NCBI RefSeq assembly: GCF_017916325.1
Contig: NC_090148.1
Span: 361,001 to 425,000, forward strand
Origin: Leishmania martiniquensis
Taxonomy: Eukaryota; Euglenozoa; Kinetoplastea; Trypanosomatida; Trypanosomatidae
Length of the DNA stretch: 64,000 bases
Reading direction: 5' to 3'
Shown: positions 19,819 through 30,157 of the stretch, piece by piece
Numbering within the stretch: the first letter of the stretch is position 1
Layout of the letters: each line of letters starts with the position of its first letter
Position numbers and translations under genes: made by a program
Notes under the pieces: model-generated
Told to the model about the DNA's origin: nothing
Seen by the model: the letters and a program-made list of their open reading frames with translations, nothing else
Database searches by the model: none

Positions 19819-20163
19819 AAGATGCAGAGGAGAGCGAAAAGGGGGGAGGAGGAGGGAAAATGGTGCGGATGGGCGCGAGACCAGTGAGAGGGGTGAGGGA
19901 GGAGTGGGATCAGGAGATGCCACACAGGAGACAACAACAGAATGACTTCAGACAGTCGCGAAGATTCGAAAGAGGGCGATGAGGAGAGGTGATTGGGGTG
20001 GCCTTTACAACAGATGAGGCCGACAGAAGAGGAGCGCGGCGAGAAAGACGCCTCCACAACGGCATCAGCAGGGGCTAGGCGATACAAGAGCGCACGCTAT
20101 AGGACGGGGGTCGGAGAGGCGATCGCGTGCCGTACGGGCTGCGCGTGTAGCGATGGCAGTGAC

Positions 20164-20192
20164 CTCCTGTGTGCCCCATCGGCACACAGGAG
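20164..20192. repeat. Perfect inverted repeat, 12-bp stem, 5-nt loop
   Basis: Arms CTCCTGTGTGCC (20164-20175) and GGCACACAGGAG (20181-20192) around CCATC. It would form a stable hairpin in RNA, about 380 nt upstream of the LeuRS start and about 900 nt downstream of the coiled-coil gene stop. Confidence 0.8.
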
Positions 20193-21075
20193 CACACACA
20201 CACACACACAGGCTTATAGAGGAGCATACGAGCTTGAGGTCTGCATCGGCGGCAGAATCCTTGCACTCTCCTCTCCTGCCGTCCTTCCCTTTTCCAAGCG
20301 TCTGCATCGCTGCTGAGCGCCCTTTTCTTGGGCTGCGGACACCGATTTCTTTTGTTTGGAGAAGGCTTGCGCGTGTCGGCTCGATATCAATGCGGGTTGC
20401 ATGAGAGGGAGGGAGGGAGAAAGAGCGTGCGCGCGCATCGCATTCCTGCACGCTGCTCCCCCGGCGTCTGTGTATGTGCATACGTGCCCCCACCCAGCTC
20501 CTGGCAGCGTTCTCATCCACACCGGAGCTCCCACACGCACACGCGATCAGCATGCACCACATCGACCACCTGAAGTGGCGCCCACGTACACAACGGATGC
20601 CCCCCTCCTGCTCACTCCCTCTTGACGAACGACCATTCCATGAGCACCAGGCATGCAGGAGAGGCGAACATTCGAGAGCGGAGACCTGACGAGCGTGTAG
20701 CGTCTGTGTGTGCGCAACTTCATCTAAGTGGTGATTGTGGTGGTGGTGGTGGTGGGGGGGGGGAAGGAGAAGGGGAGAGAGACAAGGGGGCGGTACCCTT
20801 TTTTTTCCCTTCTAGATTGTACATCAAGGGGAGGTTGTGCGTCTGCGTGTAACCAGCCAAGTGGTCCGGTGTACGCGCCGGCCACATGCGCGCGCGCGGG
20901 AATCCTATCAAGTACTGAAAGGGTGGACACGCGTGCGGGCCTGCAGGTGTGTGCCAGCAAGATAGAGAGACACTGACGACGCCCATGATCACGCGGCCTG
21001 GTTCGCCCACACCCGACAGCCCGTCCGCAACATCGACACGTGAAGATTTATAGGCGCTCGATCGAGGGGCAGCGT

Positions 21076-22671
21076 TCAATGCATCTGAGTGGCTTTGCGG
21101 TACAAGACCGGGCCCATGTCCGCTGGTACCATAGAGCGGATGTAGGCCTGATATTGCGCGTCGTCTGCCTCCTGCTGAGCCTGCTGCTGCCGGGATTCCT
21201 CACGACGAGCCTCGGCGGCGCGGAGCGCGTTCTCACGCTTATCGGCAGCCTGTAACTTTTGAATGCGCTCAACCCGCAACGCCTCGGCGCGACGGGCGGC
21301 GGCCACTTCCACTTCCTTCGCCTTCAGCTGCTCCGGGTAGCGACGCATCTCTTCCGCGTACGCTCTCTCCTCCTCCTTGTTCAGGAAGCCAGCGACAGTC
21401 ATGCAAGCGCCGTGGCGCCGGGAGCTGCTGGCGTTGGTGCCTTCGCCGCCATCCACCACCTCACCGCGCGCCTCGGCTGCCTTCTGCTCTTCCATCTCGA
21501 GCCGCTGCTGCTCCATCTCCAGCTGGAAATCGCGCTGCTTCTCCTGCCGCTTCGCGTCTTCGTCGTAAAGGCGCTGCAGAAAGCTCTGCCCTTTCTGCTC
21601 AAACACATTCTGTGTTCGATACGTCGGCAGGCTCTCTGGCTTTGCCCCGTCACTGTACCGTTTCAAGCCTAGCTGCTTGCGCTCTTCGAACGCCGCCTGC
21701 TTCTGCTTCTGGCGTTCGACGACCCATTGCTTGATGCCATCCACCCTCTCCTCCTCCGCCCGCAGGTCGGCCTCGTCCTTGGCGCTTTGGAGCACTCGCG
21801 TCTGCAGCTTCTGCAACTTGGTCAGCGCGGCGCGGCTACTTGCCCTGTTGTAGGCACCATTTTCAAGCTCACGGGCACGGCGCTGCGCCTTCTCCTCCTG
21901 CTGCTCTTCACGCTCCTCGGCGGCCTCTCGATCTACATGTTGGCGGTCCTGCAACTCCGCCGCGCGCTCCTGTCGTCGTCGCTCGATTTGGTACAGCACC
22001 ATTTCTAAGTTGGCGTTCTTCTCCTCCACGTTGCGTTGACGTGCCGCGAGCTTCTTCTGCATCTCCTCGACCTGTGCGCCCCACATCTGCAGCTGGTACT
22101 CACGCTGCGTGCTCGCATTCTGCTCCTCTTCTTTCTTCATGAGAGCCTGCTTGTAAGCGACCTGCGCCTCGCGGGCCTTGAGTGCCTCGTGGAGCATTGT
22201 CATCGAGCGCAGGTGGCGCCCACGGGGGTCTTCCTTGAGCTTTTCCAGCTCTTGACGCGCAATGGCGGCCTTGTGCTCCTCCCTGAGCTGCTCGGCGTAG
22301 AGCTCGTCGAGGACTTTTTGACGGGCCTCTGCGGCGTCCTTCACCTCTTGCCGAGCCTGCAGAAACCGGTCATGGCGTGCCTCGATCGTGTCGGTCCAAC
22401 CGGCCGTGCGCGCCTTCGATAGCTCGCGGCGACGGTTCTCTTCTTGCTTCCGGGCGTCGCGCTGCTGCTGCTCTGCCGCCTGCGACCCGGCGTAGGCGAG
22501 GCGGCGAAAAAATGCAAGCTCGCGGTCGCTAAGGACACCCACTCGTGTCATGTCAATACCGCTGGCGACGGCATTGCCATTGCCTATACGGCGAAGGGGA
22601 TCCTTGCGAGCACGCGCCGCCACCATGGGCGTGGTCGCCGCTGCAGCTACGGCGTCACGTGGCAGCGGCAT
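21076..22671 (-). CDS. Coiled-coil protein with trichohyalin-plectin-homology-like region, probably flagellar
   Basis: 531 residues from the first ATG after the pyrimidine tract (22671); internal Met codons at 22626 and 22551 are alternative starts. The frame runs further upstream only through non-ATG codons. After about 45 residues of basic sequence, nearly the whole protein is a charged Glu/Arg/Gln/Ala-rich coiled coil (RQKVLDELYAEQL, LEMVLYQIERRRQERAAEL, KRQEKQRDFQLEMEQQRLE). A short GRLxFF-like start (LSDRELAFFRRLAY) and a non-helical tail (MVPADMGPVLYRKA) bracket it. The layout resembles TPH-domain ciliary microtubule-inner proteins of the CFAP/MNS1 type. That assignment is by composition and arrangement only. 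Confidence 0.72.
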   Translation of the reverse strand: MPLPRDAVAAAATTPMVAARARKDPLRRIGNGNAVASGIDMTRVGVLSDRELAFFRRLAYAGSQAAEQQQRDARKQEENRRRELSKARTAGWTDTIEARHDRFLQARQEVKDAAEARQKVLDELYAEQLREEHKAAIARQELEKLKEDPRGRHLRSMTMLHEALKAREAQVAYKQALMKKEEEQNASTQREYQLQMWGAQVEEMQKKLAARQRNVEEKNANLEMVLYQIERRRQERAAELQDRQHVDREAAEEREEQQEEKAQRRARELENGAYNRASSRAALTKLQKLQTRVLQSAKDEADLRAEEERVDGIKQWVVERQKQKQAAFEERKQLGLKRYSDGAKPESLPTYRTQNVFEQKGQSFLQRLYDEDAKRQEKQRDFQLEMEQQRLEMEEQKAAEARGEVVDGGEGTNASSSRRHGACMTVAGFLNKEEERAYAEEMRRYPEQLKAKEVEVAAARRAEALRVERIQKLQAADKRENALRAAEARREESRQQQAQQEADDAQYQAYIRSMVPADMGPVLYRKATQMH

Positions 22672-23782
22672 TGGCGATGGCGGCGCCTGCAACGAGGTCG
22701 TGACGCGTCTCGCTGCGCCCCTGCCCACGTGCAGTCTGGGGGAAGGATAGTAAGTGGCGCTTGCAGGAGAACAAAAGAGAGAGGGGGGAGGGGTGATGCA
22801 GCGTGCGGCGCAGACGTGAAACGCTGTGCGCACCTTCCCAGGGAAAAAAAAGCAAGCGGCAGTGCGGAGGCCAAGACAGTCACGCCTTCTCTGAAGGTAT
22901 GTCAGAGAGAGAGTGAGAGAGGAGAGGTGGATGGGCCCGTTGGCTGTGCGTTTAACTCAGGTGCCGCGGTGTGCGTAGGTCGCAGCATCGCAGAAGGACG
23001 GGAAGAGGAGGAGTGGGGAGAGCAAGCGAGGCCTGAGAGCAGGAAGAGGCGTGTTTATGCGTGTGGGTGGGGTGGGGAGGGATGTAGGAGGGGGGAGGGA
23101 GCAGCCCCCACTCCCCTCCTTTTCCGTTATCCTCCCCTCTTCCTTCCGCCGTCTGTCGGTGTGTGCCCAACGAGCCCTCCCTACTGGGCGGCACAGGTAC
23201 ACAGATGCACACGCGCACGTTACACGAGGTAGGCGGGGAGGGGGAGGGGGGCAGAGGGCGCCCTCTTCCCCTCCGTCTCAGCGCTTTGCCTCTGGTTTGC
23301 ACTCGCGGTTATGTGAATCGCTCACCCAAACGTTCCTCAGCATTTTTAGCGTTTCTTCCGCTCGGCGCTGTGGCGAGACAGACGCGCACAGCAACGACAG
23401 CGGCGCCTCCCCCCTTCCCCCTTTCTTTCTCACCCCTTCCACGTGTATACGACCCAACGAACCAGCAGAGAGCGAAGAGGAGGGGGAAGGGGGGAGGAGG
23501 AGTGATGGTGGTGGTGGGGACAGCAGCAGCGGCCATAAACTGTATGAGGAACGGAAAGCGACGGAGAGAGTGCTCGGGTGCAGGGCGAGGACTGAGCTAG
23601 TGACGCCCACTCCACAAGCGAGCACGCACTTCTCCTCTCCACACCAGAGAGTAACTGCTCGCTCTTTGAGGGTGGTGGATGGTGATGATGGGGTGAGTAG
23701 GGGGGAGAGCTCCCTGACACCCCCTGTGCCAGACCCCATTCGCTCATGCACGGACGCCGTGCGCGGCTGAGACTGATTTCTG
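22672..23782. other. Intergenic region
   Basis: Between the coiled-coil gene start and the RPB10 stop. Two pyrimidine-rich tracts on the transcribed strand end in AG before 22671, at about 22740 and 22760, so either could be the splice site. G/A-rich blocks lie at 23070-23100, 23236-23250 and 23475-23520. No gene supported. Confidence 0.6.
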
Positions 23783-24049
23783 CTACATGTCCACAACGCT
23801 GCCGTCCTCGCCGACTGCGGTCGCTAGAGCGGCAGGCCCCAGCACGTTTGTATCGGCTGGGTTGAACTTGAGGAGCAGGTCTGTCATGTCCACATGGGTG
23901 AGCATCATTCGGCGGCAGCAGAAGCGGTCGAGGTGAAACGCGTTCATTGCGTCTTCCTCGGAGACGCCTTGGCTAACCAGGTCGAGGTAGAGAATATACT
24001 TGTCGGCAATCACGTTGCCGCACGTGAAGCAGCGCACCGGTATAATCAT
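23783..24049 (-). CDS. RPB10: DNA-directed RNA polymerase subunit RPB10 (shared by Pol I, II, III)
   Basis: 88 residues starting MIIPVRCFTCG, the family's signature start. The four zinc ligands are present: Cys7 and Cys10 (CFTC) and Cys44-Cys45 (CCRRMMLTHVD). RPB10 is a structural subunit common to the nuclear RNA polymerases. The family core is about 65-71 residues; here about 20 extra residues (GPAALATAVGEDGSVVDM) follow the core. The frame is open upstream to 24373, but an acceptor at 24079-24080 leaves a leader of about 29 nt before 24049, and homology begins exactly there. Confidence 0.95.
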   Translation of the reverse strand: MIIPVRCFTCGNVIADKYILYLDLVSQGVSEEDAMNAFHLDRFCCRRMMLTHVDMTDLLLKFNPADTNVLGPAALATAVGEDGSVVDM

Positions 24050-25288
24050 GGGTGGCGGGGAACGAAAAAAGTCGTGAGCTAAAGCGGGGAGGAGGAGGAG
24101 GAGGTGTGTGTGTGTGCCTGCGTGTGTGCGGATTGTGTAAAGTTGGAGAGAAGAGGGGGGGCGCCGGCAGTCAACGGAGAGGCTTGGCGTGCGAAACAGA
24201 AGGAAAGATGAAGCGGAGTAAGGCGGGGTGGAGTGGGGGTGGGGTCGTTGCGCGTATACGCTGGGGATGCTGCATACGCTAGCCTGTGGGAAGGAGGCAC
24301 TGGAGACAGTCCGATGGAGACTGGTGGTGGTGGTTGGGGAGGGGGAGGGTAACCAGCTGGTGTTGGACAGCAAGCGCGGTGGCCATCATGAACCCGCTCA
24401 GAGAGGGGGAGAGGAGAGGGGGTGACGCTCCCTCATCAGGTGGCACGCGAGGGAGAGGCGAAAAGGGGGTAGTGGGTGATGGTGGGTGACGAAGCAGCGG
24501 CACGTGATGCGTGTGGACACCGCGGTGAGGAGTACCAAGAAGCACAAGCCTTGCGGTCGCATGCCAGGGTGGCGGGTTGAGCGAGCAGCTGCACCGCTGA
24601 TCCACCACGCGAGCGCGCCGGCATCCAAGGACGGCAGACGATCCGGCTGCGCACGTCCTCCAGGAGTCCGCCTCTTCGGTGTCGCATCAGTTTGTTTATC
24701 GGCGGTGATGCCTGACGCATTTCAGCCTCCTCCGCCTCTTATGGGTGAGGCTGGAGAAGTTCGTAATAAGAAAGGCGAAGCTGAGCGGGCGGCGCGGTGG
24801 TGGCGGTGGGGTGCGGCCCGTCTCCACCGCGTCCGTCTCGCGCGCCTCACGAAGGCTTTCCCTGCGCATCTCTAGCGTCGCCGCCGTCTCTCGTGCCCCC
24901 CCGTGGCGAGACAACGCGGCAACGGCGCAGGACCGTGCGGCTGCGGCCTGAGCGAGCGAGAGAGACTGAGAAAGAGCGCACAGGGCGCTTGGGAAACGGA
25001 GTGGAATGGGAAGAAGCGAACAGACCCGCACCAACCCAAGGGCGCCGATTCGACGATCATTGACGGCGTGAAGCGCACTACCACGAGCAGCAGGCGAGCC
25101 CGCGCAGCACACGCAGGCCGCCGCCGTGAACAGAATGCTGCTCTGGTGATGCTTCACCGTGCATGTGGTGGGACCCGCTCGCCGTGGCTGATGGCGCAGC
25201 CTCCGCGATAGCAACCACACGAGCGCGGCGGATGACCGTCGCTGCCACTGCTTCCCACCCCTCGCTTGCCCTGTCACTGCGAGCGCGA
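24050..25288. other. Intergenic region
   Basis: Between the RPB10 start and the DUF155 gene stop. Contains the RPB10 acceptor, a (GT)n run at 24105-24120, and a balanced-composition part (24500-25250) in which minus-strand frames of up to about 220 codons are Arg/Ala-rich without homology. I treat it as the 3' UTR of the DUF155 gene; nothing else supported. Confidence 0.55.
24079..24080 (-). promoter_or_regulatory. Predicted trans-splice acceptor AG for RPB10
   Basis: Pyrimidine tract CCTCCTCCTCCTCCCCGC ending in TTTAG on the minus strand. It fixes the RPB10 start at 24049. Confidence 0.55.
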
Positions 25289-27064
25289 TCAGAACCAGGG
25301 CCGCACGTCGACCAGTAGCTCCAGCACGCCGATGACCACCTCCACGAAGACAAGCCAAATCACAATCCACTCCAGTCGCGCGCCATGCCGCTGGGAGAAG
25401 TCCTCGGCCAGCATCGACAAAATCTCGTTCGCCGCGTCCAGCTTGTTGTCCAGCGCCTCGACCCGCTCACTGATCTCGTACTCCTCCTTGGTCGCCTGAA
25501 ACACCGGCTTCAGGTACGAGTTCTCCCAAAAGAAGTCTGGCTCATCCAGCAAGTCGGAGCCGCTCTTCAGCATGAGTCGGTACGACAACACCTCGCCGCG
25601 CAGCTGCAACAGGCGCCGCTCTGTAATGCTGACGGCACCCTTCTCCCGCAACTCGCGCGGCAGCGGTGAGCAGCTCTCGGTCAGTTGCTGCACCTGCAGC
25701 TCGATGTAGTCGATCTTAGCCGACTGCGCAAGTGCGTGCGATGCGCACAACATCAGCACGGTGCCCGTCGCCACCTCGCCTCGCCTGTATGGGATGACGA
25801 AGTGATCGAAGCGGAGGCGTGCTTTGAAATTGTCGTCCACCTCCAGCGTGTCGCGGGCAACGAGGTTGAAGGTGCACCACACTGGGTAGTTCTCGTTCAC
25901 AAGCTGCGTCGTGTACCGGTTCGTCATGCAGTGCCCGATCGCGCTGTGCGGCAGCATGTAGTCGTTCTCTACAATCTTGAAGTACCGTTGGTCGAAGCCC
26001 CACCAGACAACAGCGCCGTAGGGGAACACAAAGAGGTCAAAGTAATGGGTGGCACTGTTGCTGGAGCTCGGCGCCGCCGCGGCAGCTTCTCCGCCTTCTC
26101 CCACTTGCGCGAGGGCACTGGGCAACGCTGCCGCGCTCCTCGCGTTGCTTCCCATCGCGCCATAACCTTGAGAGGAGACGGGGGCGGACGCTCCTGCGTG
26201 ATCCGCTGCCGGTGCAGCGACTCCTCGTTCGATAAGCAAGGGGGGAGGTGGGGTGCTGCCGGTGTCCCCGCTCTGCGTGGCGACACTGCCGCTCCGCTGC
26301 GCCACTGCTGTGTGGCGCAAGCGTTGACGATCGCGCTGGCCTGCCTGCCCGAGAACGTGGTCGCCAGCATCTCCCTCGACGTTCACGAACGACGGCTGCG
26401 CGAAGCGCACGTGCAGGACGTCAAAATCAAACTTCGTGTAGTACCCCTGCGCGCGATAGTACGCCTCCAGCTTGCCCAGGTGCAGCTCGTCCGCGACGCA
26501 GATGTAGCCGACACGGCCGACCGGGCCTGGGTAGCTCGCCGCGTCATCCAGGTGGCGCTGGCCTGGTTTGGTCCACGTCCCGCCTGCACGACGACGTGAC
26601 AGGAGAGCGACGTTGCCGCTTGCGCCAGCGAGGCCGGTATCTGACCGGTAGCCACTCGCGGCGGCACCGCCACCACCGCCACTGCCGCTGCCGCGGTAGC
26701 TGTGGCGACTGTTCGAGCGATGCTGACGGAGCCCACTGATGGGAGGCACCGCACCAGCACGGCCGCCATGACCGCCACTGCCGACCGCATCTACATCACT
26801 GAGTGCCAGCAGCACTGCCTCATCCTCGTCTTCGAAGATGTCCTTCAGCTCCAGCAGCGACCGTACCGTCTGCTGATCCGCGTCGTACTGGAGAAAGCTG
26901 CTGCGCGCGATCAGCTCAAGCAGCTGCTGATACGTCCGCTCGCCTTCGATGCCGAGGATGGAGGCAACGTGCGAGACCCGCAGTGTTGTGTGACTCCCTA
27001 CGGAGCGCATGAGGTCTGCGAGCCGCTTGTGAAGCTTGCTCGACGTCTCCGTTTCGCTGTCCAT
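25289..27064 (-). CDS. DUF155 / RMND1-Sif2 family protein with C-terminal membrane anchor
   Basis: 591 residues from ATG at 27064. The N-terminal 95 residues look helical, then comes a Ser/Gly-rich linker. The family core begins with VGYICVADELHLGKLEAYY (around residue 180) and FDFDVLHVRF, is interrupted by a low-complexity insert of about 90 residues, and resumes with YFDLFVFPYGAVVWWGFDQ and FDHFVIPY. A coiled-coil-like segment (LDNKLDAANEILSMLAEDF) precedes a C-terminal hydrophobic segment (WIVIWLVFVEVVIGVLELL). This is the architecture of yeast RMD1/RMD8, Sif2 and human RMND1, where RMND1 supports mitochondrial translation. Role and location here (mitochondrial or other membrane) are inferred. 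The inserts make it longer than the animal protein. Confidence 0.88.
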   Translation of the reverse strand: MDSETETSSKLHKRLADLMRSVGSHTTLRVSHVASILGIEGERTYQQLLELIARSSFLQYDADQQTVRSLLELKDIFEDEDEAVLLALSDVDAVGSGGHGGRAGAVPPISGLRQHRSNSRHSYRGSGSGGGGGAAASGYRSDTGLAGASGNVALLSRRRAGGTWTKPGQRHLDDAASYPGPVGRVGYICVADELHLGKLEAYYRAQGYYTKFDFDVLHVRFAQPSFVNVEGDAGDHVLGQAGQRDRQRLRHTAVAQRSGSVATQSGDTGSTPPPPLLIERGVAAPAADHAGASAPVSSQGYGAMGSNARSAAALPSALAQVGEGGEAAAAAPSSSNSATHYFDLFVFPYGAVVWWGFDQRYFKIVENDYMLPHSAIGHCMTNRYTTQLVNENYPVWCTFNLVARDTLEVDDNFKARLRFDHFVIPYRRGEVATGTVLMLCASHALAQSAKIDYIELQVQQLTESCSPLPRELREKGAVSITERRLLQLRGEVLSYRLMLKSGSDLLDEPDFFWENSYLKPVFQATKEEYEISERVEALDNKLDAANEILSMLAEDFSQRHGARLEWIVIWLVFVEVVIGVLELLVDVRPWF

Positions 27065-28146
27065 GCTTGCGCGGTCGTGACTGGGTACGTTGCACTGTGT
27101 TGGGAGGTAAGGGAGGTGTGAAGAGGGCGATGCGGTACACGACGATCAGCGAGGGAGCGGCCGGCCCGACACATACCAGCAAAAGCTGGGCAGTGCACTA
27201 GCGCACGGCAGAGGTGTGCAGCGGCGCTGAGGTGGCACAGGGGGAGGGGGGAGGGGGAAGGCTCGCTTCGTGTCACTGCCGCAGCGTTGACAGAGTCGAT
27301 GAGGCCGTGGATGGAGAGAGAGAAAGAGAGCAAAGCTGCTGTGAGCGGCGGTGGCAGTGGTGGCGGGGTGGAGCGGATGTGAGCGGCGGTGAGGAACAGA
27401 AAAGGGAGTGCGATGCGCAGAGGAGCGATGCAGTATTAGACGGAGGAGAAAGAGGGAGAGTCGCCGCTAGAGAAGCCGCTAGCGCGTAAAGCTGCAACGG
27501 TCGGCAATCTGGTGGCGGTGTTCGTGTATCTGTGTATATGTGTCCGGAGAGGGTGCGGAATGGGTGTGGGTGGGGTGGTTGGGTGGACAAGAAGCGGAGA
27601 CGATGGCGGCTATGCACGATCGATGAGGCGTTCAGTTGATGTGAGCCAAAGAGAAGGGGGAAGGGGTGGCGAGGCAGAGCTCCAGCGAGATGAGAAGCGC
27701 GCGCACACGTGTACATATTGAGGGCGGAGTAGCGGTCCATAGAGAGGAGTGCGAGGGAGTGAGCCGACGGGGATGCAGGAGAGCCAAAGGGCGGGCTACC
27801 GGACGGCCAGCGAGAAGGTAGGCACAGCGGCGAAGCCCCGCTCTTCTGTTCTCTTCGTATTGGTGGCCAGATCGCCAGCTCAGAGATGGGAGCGACGGCA
27901 AGGCGCGGCACACGCAGGGCCGCATCGGATGAACGTTCCAACGCCACGATCGGCGCACACATACACTTACGTACAGAAAGGCAGACACAGGGACGCGCGC
28001 ACCTGGCGAAGTGAAAGCAGCCGAAGGGAAAAGGGGGAGGAACTGGCAACGTAAAGCTAGACGCGTCCTGCCTCTTCTCCCCTCCTCCCCCTTGGCACTA
28101 CCGCCTTCGGTACACCGAAGCACTGCGCCTTTTCACTTGACAGTGG
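27065..28146. other. Intergenic region
   Basis: Between the DUF155 gene start and the hydrolase stop. Short GTGAGCGGCGGTG direct repeats occur at about 27340 and 27380, with G-rich stretches at 27240 and 27565. No gene supported. Confidence 0.6.
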
Positions 28147-29352
28147 TCAAAGAAGGGGCGCAATGAACGGCGCGACGACGTCTGCAAACTCTTTCGTCTT
28201 CTCGTAATGCACAAAGTGGCCGGCGCCGGCCACCTCCACCTGCGTGGCGTTAGAGAAGAAGCGCGAGATGTGCTGGCGGTGGTCTGGCTCGTTGTACGGC
28301 GACCTGCCGCCGAAGACGAACAGGACAGGCAACGTGCACCGTCGTGGCGGCGCGCACGCCAAGGACGCTGACCCCGGCGCCGCCACCGGGGACGCGAACC
28401 AGCTCGTGATGGTGGGTTGGAGACTGCCGTAGTCGCCGGCGAGGACCGGCAGATGGCATTTCCACCGTGCCGGCTTGGACTTGTCCTTGGCATCAAGCGC
28501 GATGTTCGTGGCCACGAAGCTGCGCATCGCCTTGTCTGTCATGCCGACCCGCATTAGCTCTGCCGTCGCATCGTCGTAGCTGTGAATCACGTCCAGCCGC
28601 ACCCGCGTCATGCACTCTAGCGTCTCCTTGACGGAGTCGGTGCCGCCTCGCTGCTTACCCAGCCGCATTGTTGGCGTCACGTCCACGATAATAGCGCCGG
28701 CGACACGGCCCAGCAGGGGAGCGCGGGAAGCAGCATTGCTATCCCTTGCTGTTGGGGAAGGCACATCGTGGCTGCTGAAGAGAACGTCCGAGATGGGCTG
28801 TGAGGGGGCAAAGCCGAACTCCGCGTTGACGGCACACATCGCGGCGGTGCACCAACGGCGGTGCTCCGCCGACCACTCTCCGTAGGACAGCGTCGCATCT
28901 GCATCGCCGCAGTGGTCAGCCCCTGAGGCCAGAAGACGATCCTCGTTGGCGCGCCGCAGCAGCGAGCCGATCACTGTGAAGCCGCCCATGCTGTGCCCGA
29001 TTAAGATTGCGTTTCGTGTGGTGCATGAGGTAGGATCACGAAAGGCACGGTTCAATTCCTGCTGTTCGCGCAGCACCAGCGCTTCCAGGTCGGAGGCAAG
29101 TGCCGCGTTGCTGTGGTCGCTGCTGTGCGCGCTATTGCCGTGGTTGCGCATATCAACCGCAACGGCGCGACGGAGTTTGTCCTTGAGCGCAGGATGCTCG
29201 ATGATGTGGCGCAAAGTGGTTGCCCAGTTGCCTGCGTTACCCAGGAGGCCGTGAGCCGCGTACAACTGACTTGCCGCTGCCGGGCACACCGTCTTGGCGC
29301 TGAACACTCTCTCCGCCAGTTTCATCGGGCGTGCCGTCGCCCCGCCCTGCAT
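28147..29352 (-). CDS. Alpha/beta hydrolase, ABHD11-like
   Basis: 401 residues from ATG at 29352 (the frame reaches 29367 only through GTG). Motifs of the ABHD11 branch appear in order: oxyanion-hole HGLLGNAGNW near residue 34, VDMRNHGNSAHS near 66, nucleophile elbow GHSMGG with Ser121, and the catalytic His379 in GAGHFVHYEK near the end. The catalytic acid is probably in the FGGRSPYNEPD segment. The lid between Ser and acid is expanded by about 120 residues, giving 401 residues against roughly 300 for ABHD11. ABHD11 is mitochondrial and protects lipoylated 2-oxoacid dehydrogenases in mammals; whether that role holds here is unknown. The residue-level identification is firm, the substrate is not known. 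Confidence 0.87.
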   Translation of the reverse strand: MQGGATARPMKLAERVFSAKTVCPAAASQLYAAHGLLGNAGNWATTLRHIIEHPALKDKLRRAVAVDMRNHGNSAHSSDHSNAALASDLEALVLREQQELNRAFRDPTSCTTRNAILIGHSMGGFTVIGSLLRRANEDRLLASGADHCGDADATLSYGEWSAEHRRWCTAAMCAVNAEFGFAPSQPISDVLFSSHDVPSPTARDSNAASRAPLLGRVAGAIIVDVTPTMRLGKQRGGTDSVKETLECMTRVRLDVIHSYDDATAELMRVGMTDKAMRSFVATNIALDAKDKSKPARWKCHLPVLAGDYGSLQPTITSWFASPVAAPGSASLACAPPRRCTLPVLFVFGGRSPYNEPDHRQHISRFFSNATQVEVAGAGHFVHYEKTKEFADVVAPFIAPLL

Positions 29353-30157
29353 GGTAATCAACTGCACGCACGCCGAAGCGCGACATGCGCCCGTAGGCGA
29401 GAGGAGGGGTAAGAGGAGCCGGAGGAAAGTTTCGAGAAGGGACAGTAGGCTTGCTCGCCAGCAGCAGAGCTGCGCTCAGGATACTCCGATGCGGAGGGCT
29501 TTGTGCCACCAGTGCCGCTGCGACCGGGACTTCCGATACGACCGGGCACTTGGGTCCTGCCTTCATATCTTCGCTCCTCACATCGGGAAGTGCTGGCCCG
29601 CCTCCTCTTTCAGCATTCGTGCCTCACTTGGTGAGGCTGAAGTAGGGTGGGGGACGGGGCCTGAGACTGGATGGGGCAGCGCTCCTGGGTGTACGGGAGG
29701 GGGGGCAAACGATAGCCGGAAAGAAAAAGGTGGCCCCTGCCACCATGCCGCCTCTGCCACCACCACCCCTTTCGCGTCTCCGCAGCCGTGCACTCCTGAG
29801 GATGGCTGATATGCCAAATTGTTCACAACGAGCAGTCCTCATGCAGCTCGAACGACGCAGCGTGCACGCACACACGCACAGGACTACAGCAAAAGAGCGG
29901 GAAGGAAGGGGTAGAAAAAGGTGCTGCACCATAAGCCGCAGCCGGGGGGAGGAGTGGAGGATGCGCGCGCGCGCGTGTGTGTGGGTGGGGGGAGGGGATT
30001 CTCTGTTCTCTGGTGTACTCCGCCACGGTACGCGCACACGCGGTCTTCCCCCCGCCTCTCTCCACCCATTCACTTGCAGGTGGTCTTGCATCCGCCTGCT
30101 GCACATATGCCCAAACACCAGCGCCTGCACTCTTCGGTACGTTTCTTTCCCACGCCC
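29353..30157. other. Intergenic region
   Basis: Between the hydrolase start and the patatin-fold gene stop. Contains a short inverted repeat GCCTCAC/GTGAGGC at about 29616-29632, a G-rich run near 29698-29706 and CA-rich bits near 29865. No gene supported. Confidence 0.6.

Larger units (their letters stand above)
19783..21075. other. Intergenic region with strong hairpin
   Basis: Between the LeuRS start and the coiled-coil protein stop. Holds the LeuRS splice acceptor, a 12-bp perfect hairpin at 20164-20192 followed by (CA)n at 20193-20210, and a GT/G run near 20735-20762. No gene supported. Confidence 0.6.

Noticed and set aside
19783..19923. 47-residue N-terminal extension of LeuRS that might target it to mitochondria
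   Set aside because: A strong splice acceptor at 19817 lies between the two ATGs and would remove the upstream one from the mRNA; the sequence is also the product of a pyrimidine tract.
24696..25370. 224-codon minus-strand frame overlapping the end of the DUF155 gene
   Set aside because: Overlaps a well-supported coding region in another phase, and the non-overlapping part is Arg/Ala-rich without homology.
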